Part shown: positions 1-64,000 of the stretch, one piece after another
Layout of the letters: every line of letters begins with the position of its first letter
Numbering within the stretch: the first letter of the stretch is position 1
Assembly: GCF_017591425.1 (NCBI RefSeq)
Contig: NW_024465369.1
Span: forward strand, 24,985,501 to 25,049,500
Direction: 5' to 3'
DNA length: 64,000 nt
From: Ochotona curzoniae
Taxonomy: Eukaryota > Chordata > Mammalia > Lagomorpha > Ochotonidae
Translations under genes and position numbers: made by a program
Notes under the pieces: model-generated
Told to the model about the DNA's origin: nothing
Database searches by the model: none
Seen by the model: the letters and a program-made list of their open reading frames with translations, nothing else

Positions 1-164
1 TACTACAAAATATTGAATGAAGCCATTCTATGTGTGACATGCATATTAATTTATAGAGAACTAAAAGTGCTTAACAACAGTCCCAATTTGATTATTAGCA
101 AAAGCCAAAGAAAGAATGAAATTGTTCAGTGAAAAACTCAAACCAACATGGATAGAATTCTTAC

Positions 165-55991
<55,827 letters not shown>

Positions 55992-56126
55992 TGTCGGCGT
56001 CTCCTCAGAACTAAGCTTTCTGAACTCGGCCGCGGACCAAGTCACCGGCGAGCCTCCCAGACGGACGTCCTGCTTAGCTGCTCCCCGGCAGCGCAGTCAC
56101 TCCTCGCTCACAAGTTTCGGCCCCGA

Positions 56127-56139
56127 GTTAAACATTAGT
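56127..56139. promoter_or_regulatory. HNF1-like site upstream of DPP4
   Basis: GTTAAACATTAGT resembles the HNF1 consensus GTTAATNATTAAC (mismatches at one inner and two 3' positions), about 136 bp upstream of the ATG. DPP4 in intestine, liver and kidney is known to be driven by HNF1 factors, so position and motif agree. A single motif match is weak evidence. Confidence 0.35.
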
Positions 56140-56350
56140 GAGTGCTCAGGTCTCTGAGCCTAAGGGCGACTCGGGCGGGCTGCACGGGAGAAGGTGCACG
56201 GCTCTCCAGGCTCGGGCATTCTGGCCTGGGGGGGTGCCTGCGAGGCGCCTCCTCCGGGTGGTGCGGGGAGCACCGGCGGCCGCGAGAGAGGGAGACGCTG
56301 AGCGCCCGGCTGGGGTGCGCCCAGGTCCAGCATCGGATGCGAGACCCGCC

Positions 56351-57510
56351 ACACTTTTAAAATGAAGGGCACGTTATCACTCAGCTCTGCAACCTAGCGT
56401 GTGTGAGCAAAATGAAGTCCAGAGCTTGGGAAACTCATAATTCAAGGTGGCAGCTGGAGCTAGCACCTTCTTATCTCTTGCCAGTGAAAGCCGGCATGGG
56501 GTGGGATACCAAGTCTAGGAGGTGAAGGGAAAGAGAAGGTGCTGTTCACCTCCGCATAGCACATAGAGGCGGAGTATCAGGATTCATTCACCTTCGGGGA
56601 TTTCCTTGTGTCTCCCAGCTTACCTCCTCTTCAGGATGCCAAAAATAATAACACTACCATTTCCTTCGAACTTTCCCCCAATTGCTGCTCTAAGCATTTA
56701 TTTGTTCATCTCACAGGCAAAAACCCATGCACGGCAAGAGTACGTGATTTGGGCAAATCATTCATTCAGGGGAATGTGGAGTCCCAGTTAAGAGTTTATG
56801 TTGTTGAGGATAATTCCACTTGGCTTTTTGTACAGAAGTTTCAGAGAGGAGAAAAAGTCTCAAGAGGCTGCTCTCGGTGAGCATTATGCTGTGCAGTGCT
56901 GTTCATTCATTCACTCCTTCATTCCCACTTCCTTTTATTGATTCCACTCATCCACATATGTGTGAAGGGCTGCACTATTTGAGAAGTTACTCTATTCTTG
57001 GTGTTGGCAATCAAATGGAAAAAAACGCTGGTGACGTTACTGCCCTTGGTCTTTTAGTGTAAAACAAACAGGTAAACATTTGCCTTTTGGGCACCTGTAG
57101 GATTATTCTCTGCAATGGAGATAAGAACTCCTTTCCCCATAAGACTTCTTCAGCTTGTTTGTTGCTGTTATCAAGTCCCTCCGTCAAGAGTTACAGGAGA
57201 AAGACTGAAGCTGCAGTACTCTTTGGGGGCATTAACACGTGGTTATGAATCGGATTAAATTTCCATCCCTTACTCTTCTAAATTTAGACACTGTTCCCCC
57301 GTCTCCACTGGTTGCTGATGATACATAAATACACTCACTCAGTTTCATCTCCAGATGCTCAAACTGAACTTTGACTTCATCAACCTCACATCACCGTTCT
57401 TTGAAAAATCTTTGTCTCCATAAAAAGTTTCCCTGCTCATGATTCACAAAAACTCAAAACTTCAGTCATCTTGGTCTTTGTTTTCCATGCTCTGGCTGTG
57501 TTCCTTTGGC
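56351..57510. other. Upstream flank of DPP4
   Basis: CpG density drops quickly after 56,350. No repeat family or gene recognised; open frames are short. Confidence 0.45.
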
Positions 57511-57514
57511 CACA

Positions 57515-57890
57515 GCTAGTGTTTGAATGTGTGCCCTACAAATTCTGTGCTTGAAACTTAGTGTCTGGTACAACAGAGTCTGGAGGAGGAACCTAATATG
57601 AGGCAATGGGGTCACTGGGGGTCAACCATCAGGAATGGGTTAATGACTGCTATAGGAATGGGTTAGTGTAAAGAGTGGCTTGTCCTTCTCCTTGCTTGCT
57701 TGCAGTCTCAGGCTCTCTCACACTTCCATCTCTTGTGATAAGCATGTTCAGAATGAACGTGCTTGACAGGTGCAGCCTCCTTGACCTTGGGCTTTGCAGC
57801 CTCCAGAATTGTTAAGACATTAATGTATTTTCTTCATAAGCTCCCCATTCTGTGGTATTCTGTTATAATAGCACAAATGACCAAGATAAC
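57515..57890 (+). mobile_element. MaLR-type LTR remnant
   Basis: TGTGTGCCCTACAAATTCTG, GAGGAACCTAATATGAGGCAATGG, CTTGACCTTGGGCTTTGCAGCC, TCTGTTATAATAGCACAAATGACC. Sense, nearly full length, non-coding. Confidence 0.75.
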
Positions 57891-58839
57891 CACCAATTCT
57901 TTCAATTCTGCTTTTACAGAATGTTTGAAATCTGTCACCTCCCCCTTTCCAACTGTCCAGCGATGAGGGTTAGCAGGGTTCTCACAGACCAGGAGCTGAA
58001 GTTGTGAAGAGAAATCTCCTGGTAAAGACTATGGGCAGTGGTACCGTAGCAATGCTCTATTTCCCTTTGCTCTTGGCAATTTGGGCACTAGCCAGAAGTG
58101 GTCACCACATCCGTTTTTGGTAGGGGAAGACCTATGGTTGAGCCTGCGTTTATGCTGCATGCCTGCCCCATATCAGTGTTCATTCAGCAGGCTGCAGGGA
58201 AGCTGGGAGGACGTGTGCAGGCCATTCTTGTTCCTTGGAGAGCATGCCGTGAGATACAAACATCTTCACATATTTGGGAGATTCTTTCATATGCTTGCCT
58301 CACCCTGACCTCTTTTCCCTCTAGTCTTTTCAATTTTGTTTTTCTAAGTCCTTGAGGAACCAGCTGGCCAACACATTAGTTACCCTTTATGAGTCAGTGT
58401 AGATTTTGTATCAAGCCATTTTTTTTCCATGCAAAGTGGAAAAGCAGATATACCGCTCAACACTCTGCCCATCATTAAGATTTTTCTTTCTACTCCACTT
58501 CAGATATTTTCTGAGAACAACTTTGGTACATCAACCATCCACTTATTAGTGCCAACAGATTGCTTTGCCTAAGACTGACTTTTCCTCTTACTTTGTTGTC
58601 TGGTTTCAAAAAAACTTCTCATGAAGCTATAGATGTGTACTGAGGCATCTAGGGTCTTAAGTTACCTAATCTGTGATTTTCTAATGGCAAGTGGAGTTCA
58701 ACTCATCACTTATACAGTACAGATGTCATTTTTACCTATTAATAGAACGTGTCTGACATATCTAATTTTAGGATGTATTTGATTAGGCAGCACTCAATTC
58801 ACTTTTGGCAACTAGATTGTAAAACGAGTTGATGTTTGA

Positions 58840-59165
58840 AGTTGAATTTTATTCCCCTAATAATATATATTGGAGTCCGAAGCTGGAAGAATATGGCCTT
58901 ATTTGGAGACAGGGTGATTATATGGGCTACCAAGCTAGAATGTGGTTATTACTTTAGGTTTCTAAATCAACATGGCCAGTATTCTTACGAAAAGGGAAAT
59001 ACATAAACTCACAGACACATGAAGGAAAGATGATGTAAGAGCCACAGGGAGCAAAATTCATTTTCAGGCCAGGGTGAAATCTAAAACAGAACCCTCCCTC
59101 ACAGCCCTCAGAAGCAATTAATCCTGCTGACCCCTTGATTTAAGATGTGTGGTCACTAGAACTGA
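58840..59165 (+). mobile_element. MaLR-like LTR remnant
   Basis: ATGGCCTTATTTGGAGACAGGG, ACACATGAAGGAAAGATGATG, TCCCTCACAGCCCTCAGAAG, CTGACCCCTTGATTTAAG. The order is that of a mammalian MaLR-like LTR. Its normal end is replaced by an inverted copy of itself (see 59,134-59,184). Confidence 0.6.
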
Positions 59166-59184
59166 CCACACATCTTAAATCAAG
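59134..59184. repeat. Perfect 22-bp inverted repeat, 7-nt loop
   Basis: Arms at 59,134-59,155 and 59,163-59,184 are exact reverse complements, both containing the core AAGATGTGTGG or its complement. Loop CTAGAAC. Outside, 59,112-59,124 and 59,186-59,199 can also pair imperfectly, leaving an 11-nt bulge on the left. Confidence 0.98.
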
Positions 59185-60247
59185 ATAGATTGCTTTTATG
59201 TGAGTCACCTATTTGGTGGCATTTTGTCACAGAACACCCTCTCTCCCCACCGATCTTTTGGTGTTTAATAACTATGCTTTCAGTTTCCACCTGAACCCAG
59301 GAACAGGACAGTTGCTGCTTTTTAGACAGTGAGGAATCATTGGCCATTATAGCAGGGTTCGCAGATGGTCCCCAAAACTTCAGGGTGGTTTATTACACAA
59401 TAGATAACCAGTAACTTGGCAGAGAGCATGGCTCTTCTCTAAAACCCTAGGGATCTTCTCTTGGAAGATCTCTGCTCCTATTGGACCAGGTATTTCTAGC
59501 TGCCTCAGAAAATGTAATTAACTACTACCGTGTCATGAGACTTAAGTAGTAAGGCAACTTGCACTATAGCCTAGACTTGCAAAGTTTTCTCTTGCCTCTT
59601 TCAAAACAAATGTTAATTTAGGTTACTGCTGCTTTTGGTTTTTCGTGTTTACATGTTGAGACAGTACCAAGGGCTTCAACTTGGCCTTTGATACCTCAAT
59701 ATTACTTAATGGGACCAGGAAATGCATGCACAAGGATTGCAGGCAGCCTCTAGGACTTAGAGGAAACAAGGGAACAGGTTATTCTTTAGGGCCCCCAGGA
59801 GGAACTGAGCCTGATGACACTTTCATTTTAACCTAGTAGTACATATTTTAGACTTTCAACCTCTGCATGAGAAATTTGTGTTGTCTTAATTTGCCCAATG
59901 TATGGCAATTTTAGGGTCAGTGTTTTAATAACTGCAGGCAGGTCCTGGCATATCCATTCTCTTGCTTTCTTCTTTCTTTTATTTTTTTATTTCTTTTTTT
60001 TCCTCCAGAAACAGCAACAGTAACAAGGATGTATTTATTATTTATATCAGTCCTGGCATATCCCTTTTCATAGTATATTTTCAGATTTATAGATTTAATT
60101 GTAATTCCTGTGTCCTTCTGGACAAGGCTTAGAAGAAAATTTAACATGTATTTTATGACAGCATTGTAGAGTCCGTCCTCAAAGATATCTCATCTCCCAT
60201 TTTAAACAAGGCATTTTGGGTCTATTGGTCTGAGATTGAGAACTGGG

Positions 60248-60960
60248 TTAGAGATTGTCACAGTTTGAATGACTCCCCTGTAACTCATATAAAATTTATT
60301 TGTCACCATGATGGTATTAAGAAATGGGATTTAGGGACCCAGTGTGAAGCATAATGGGTTCAGCCACTGCCTGCAATGCCAAGATCCCATATGGGCGCCT
60401 GTGTCAGTCCCAGTTGCTCCACTTCCTATCCAGCTCCCTGGAAAAATGCCTGGAAAAGCAGCAAAAGATTGGCCAAGTGTTTGAGTCCATATATTCATGT
60501 GAAAGACCAGGATGCAACTCCTGGCTCCTGGCTAAGCACTAGCCATTTTGACAATTTGGAAGGTGAATCAGCACATTGAAGATCTCTTTTACTCTCTGTA
60601 ACTCAGAATTTGTTTAAGTGAGATATGGGAGCTTTAAGAGGTCATTAGGGATTAGGTCAAGAGCATGACCTTCACAAATGAATTAATGTCATTATTAAGA
60701 GAGTAGGTCATTTGTTTTAATTAAATTAACACCTCTGTACACTCATGCTGTGTCATCCTATGATGCCTTCTGCTGTGGTATGGCACACCAAGATCTACGC
60801 CAAATGTAGTCCACTAATCTTTGACTTCCAGCCTTCCAGAACCATGAGCCAAGCAATTTTTTTTGTTGTTCAGAATCTGTCTGGCCCAGAGAATTATTTT
60901 ATAGGAACAAAAAAGACAAAAACAGAGGCAATAATTTTCTCCTATGGAAATTCAAGTCAC
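60248..60960 (+). mobile_element. MaLR-type LTR remnant split by a SINE
   Basis: Left part: ACAGTTTGAATGACTCCCC and ATGATGGTATTAAGAAATGGG. Right part after the SINE: GGAGCTTTAAGAGGTCATTAGG, TCATCCTATGATGCCTTCTG, CTTTGACTTCCAGCCTTCCAG. Sense orientation. Confidence 0.75.
60331..60605 (+). mobile_element. CSINE nested in an LTR
   Basis: GGGACCCAGTGTGAAGC head, CAAGATCCCATATGGGCG, CTCCACTTCCTATCCAGC, AACTCCTGGCTCCTGG, CTCTCTGTAACTC. Short end, no clear tail. Confidence 0.85.
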
Positions 60961-61059
60961 ATTTCTACCTACCTGACAGAGAACATTTCTGGTTGTTTGA
61001 ATCCAACCACAATTCAGAATATTATCCATTTACTTCTTTCTTAAGAACTCATGATAAAT

Positions 61060-63230
61060 GAGCCACTTCCTTTGATATACCACGTTATTTCTTCATCTGT
61101 TTGTGACAGCAGTCCCTTTTGGGAACTTGTGTCTTAGAATTGAAATATTTCCAATGAGTTTTAGCTGTGGAGGTATGTAGCTACTGCCGGGTAGAGCGTA
61201 TCAGAAGAAATAAGATAAAAGGCAAAAGAAATTAATAGCTCAGTCTGTTTCTTCTCTCTTTTCAATATTTTGCTAGTAAAGATGGATAGTAAAGAGATAA
61301 TATCTGGATAAGAGGGAATGCGCTCTGTAAAGATCATCCTCCAAAGGTTGTCCCTGTCAGGGAAGGGTGAAGGTGAGGAGGATGAAGCAAATGAAAAATA
61401 ACCAAATGACAAAACTCAATTCCAAGAGTTGTTAATCTTAGCTAACTGCTTCCTTGTAGAGATTGGAAATGGTCCATCTATTCCTTTGTCTTTATTTGTC
61501 TATCCTCTCTCCTGTGCCTAGTAAAGGTTCTAGAATACATCTGTAATCAGCTTAGTTGAACATGGGGGAAAAAGTCCCAAGTAAACAAAAGGTAACAAAC
61601 CATCCTCTGTGTTTTTCAGAATTTGGACTAGAAGGCTGGAAGAAGTTGGATCTTGCATATGGAGAGAAGGAGTTATGGAAGATGACACTTGACAGGAAGG
61701 AAGGAGTAGGGAGCAAAAGGAATGGATTTTGATCCTTGCCCTCATCACAGGGGAATAAGACAGAACAAGTTTACTTGTTCTTGAGTTCAATGGACACCTG
61801 CCATCCACCTGATTAGAGAACTCTGCTCCATCTGAGTACCAAAGACTTCCTGTTGCCCTAGGTCAAACCATAATGTTTCATCTCCTTTGAACATTAGATC
61901 TATATCCACCTGTTCCAAGTTCCTTTCAGCATCGACATCATCTGTTTCTTTTCAGATTACTTCCTTTTCTAGCAACCATATTGGAAAGATTATCTTACTT
62001 GTGTTCTGGTCCATTTGCGATAAAAATTATTTCTAACAACAGATAGGTTGATGTTGGCTACCTAGATAATCCTATGGTTTTAAATATATGGAAATAGAAA
62101 GGTTCAGCCTCAAAGAATAAAATGTAAAAGGTCTGAGTAAGAAGACAAGAAGATGTTTATAGAGCATCTGTCAATTTAGTTTTGCAAGCTGAGAAGATAT
62201 TTTAGAGAGCATTGGGGCATAAGGTTGGCCATGCTCATATTCCTCAGGATTAAGTTGAATATTTAGTTTATGTTAAGGAGCTACGGAAACATTTCCCTGG
62301 AAAACAAACCAATAAGATTTGAGCTTTACATATTAGAATCAGGCAATAGAGTCAGCTAGATAGATGAAAAAGTAAAGTTAATGACTTAGTGGGAGTCAAC
62401 AAACTGGGGGTGTTGCAAAACTAATTGGACATGTGCCTCTCTGCATAATTTGCAAAATAATGATTTATACCTGTTGACACATAACTCCCTAAAAACTATT
62501 TCCCAGATACGCTCATTATGTTTTCCTTTACTAATGCCAAAATTAAGGGTTCTTTTTACACCCTGAGCTCAATAAAAGTCTTTTCCCACCTGTTAGATAA
62601 GACAACAATCAATAGATGAGGAGACTTTGGTGTTTTGCTTTTGATGGTATCCTTTAGACTTTTAGTGGGCGCTTAAATTTGCATAATTTGCTTTTATTAG
62701 TGCTTGAGCTAAATAATTAAATGACTTTATGAGTAAATGTGTTGATGCCTGGTTCACAATGGTCATAGCCTTGATATCACTTTGCTCTTAGGGTTTTCTA
62801 TGCCGTAAACATTTAGTTGCTATGATGTGATGTGGTGGATGTCTGTGGAAAAAGAATTAGGGTTAAAACTGTAGAGAAAGTAGGATGTAGCTTGTATAGT
62901 CTGGGGAAAGAAATAGCAAGATCTGGTAGAAAAGAGATGGAGTTAGAGCTCAGATTAGACTAAAAAAGGGCATATAATTTGCCAAGTGGGGGGCCACATA
63001 TCCTCTGAGTGAGAAATATTTATCAAAAACTTGTATTTTAGAAGGTCTCCTGATTTTATTGTGTGCTGCTCTATGATTATTAATGATATGAAAAATAGAA
63101 AAGTTTATGCTTGCGATTACAGTAGAGTGAAAGAGGTCAGTCATTCATTTCTGTTGCAAAAAATTGTGCTGCACTCCCTTGCTAGGCTGTACCTATCACT
63201 GTTGAGCACAAGAACTAGACTGGAAGAGAG
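61060..63230. other. Unassigned AT-rich intergenic sequence
   Basis: No named repeat, RNA or gene supported. Open frames are short and unremarkable. Confidence 0.5.
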
Positions 63231-63239
63231 ACAAGGATA

Positions 63240-64000
63240 GACAAGTTGGTGGCACCTATTTGCATATATGAGGGCTGTGTCTAGGGGAGAGTTGGGCTGA
63301 GCTAAACCCAGGTACCTGTAGATGTACACTAGAGCTGCAGGGGATTGGGGCTGGGCTGGGCTAAGCTGCAGCAGAGGCTTACATGTGCAAACAAACAAAC
63401 AAAAGCAGCTGGGGAGAACCTGGTAAGGGTTATCAGCACATGCTGTATGCTTGATGGATGGGTCTGTGGTGGGCTGGCTGGGCTGGGTTACAGCACCTAT
63501 CCGTTTATGAGATATGGGGCTGAGGCAGAACTGACTAGGCAGCTGCATCCACCAGCATGAGTGTTGGCTGGTCCAGGTGAGACTGCACCTAACCCTGCAC
63601 TGGCTAGTGGACCTAAGTCAGGTCTGAGGTGACCCCAGGATGGATTTCTTCAGGGACTCCCTGACTGGACCACTGGACTCAGACAGTGGCCACAGCAGAA
63701 ATCACAGGATGTGTAGTCTGACCTTGTAGTGTATGTGTTGGGACTGGACATCCTCAATCGCTGATGCGGATGCAGTGAACAGCATGTCCAGATGCACAAC
63801 GGGGAAATCAGAGTCAGCTCATCTAGGCCAGCAGGGGGCATCAATTACCTTTTCAGAGGATGGAAAGTAGGACATATTGGACAGTTCTCCTGGCCAAGCT
63901 ATGTAGCATGTTCCTGGGTCTGGGGATGTTCTAAGGTGGACTTTGTCAATTCAAACCGACAATGTCTCAGGGTTATGGAGATGACTTGAGCAGCAGCCTC
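63240..64000 (+). mobile_element. GC-rich repeat, probable lagomorph L1 UTR
   Basis: Abrupt rise in GC with GGCTGGGCTGGGCTAAGC-type runs and a repeated CACCTAT-(TT/CC)-G start about 250 bp apart. GCATGTCCAGATG and AAGGTGGACT are shared with the L1 3' UTR at 41.85 kb. Runs off the right edge. The 135-codon open frame on the minus strand within it is not a gene I recognise. Confidence 0.45.

Noticed and set aside
56138..56372. Four overlapping frames in the promoter region
   Set aside because: Typical of high GC with few stop codons; no initiation context, splice partner or known product.
57515..57966. Retroviral coding region
   Set aside because: Only solo LTR-like sequence of the MaLR type; no gag, pol or env frames nearby.
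63141..63548. 135-codon open frame on the minus strand
   Set aside because: Longest frame in the window but lies mostly in a GC-rich repeat, has no recognisable domain, and its length is near chance.

Overview
The window is nuclear DNA from a placental mammal, almost certainly a lagomorph and most likely a pika (Ochotona). The evidence is many copies of a tRNA-derived SINE of the lagomorph CSINE type, with A/B-box-like heads, CT-rich 3' parts and AATAAATAAATCTT tails, together with lagomorph-type L1 3' ends. The youngest SINE copies look more like pika than rabbit, but species is inference without a database search.

The only protein-coding gene I can support is DPP4 (dipeptidyl peptidase 4, CD26), on the minus strand. 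Exons 1 to 15 of an expected 26 are present from 55,991 (ATG) down to 165. Every junction is GT-AG and every reading phase fits, giving 431 complete codons plus two bases. The encoded part is the short cytoplasmic tail, the signal-anchor helix, the stalk and most of the eight-bladed beta-propeller. The catalytic Ser-Asp-His domain lies beyond the left edge. Exon 1 sits in a CpG-rich, apparently TATA-less promoter at about 55.85-56.35 kb.

Layout from right to left in gene order: 56.4-64 kb is upstream intergenic DNA with MaLR-type LTR remnants, a SINE nested in one of them, a perfect 22-bp inverted repeat, and a GC-rich probable L1 UTR at the right edge. 55.5-56.0 kb holds exons 1 and 2. 30.5-55.5 kb is the 25-kb intron 2, packed with repeats, including a three-layer SINE/L1/SINE nest. 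0-30.5 kb holds exons 3-15 separated by introns carrying SINEs, L2, MIR, hAT and L1 remnants.

The observations most worth checking are: a fold-back with 22-bp arms at 59.13-59.18 kb; the nested L1 whose ORF2 piece is inverted and duplicated; two copies of an unassigned retroposon-like family, one with an exact 16-bp target-site duplication; a 33-bp G-rich minisatellite in intron 5; and three DPP4 coding differences from human (a missing codon at the exon 2/3 junction, a Ser in the adenosine-deaminase-binding LVAR motif, and a new NCT sequon). Repeat family names are recognised by eye, so their edges are approximate. I found no CRISPR array, operon, functional RNA gene or second host gene.
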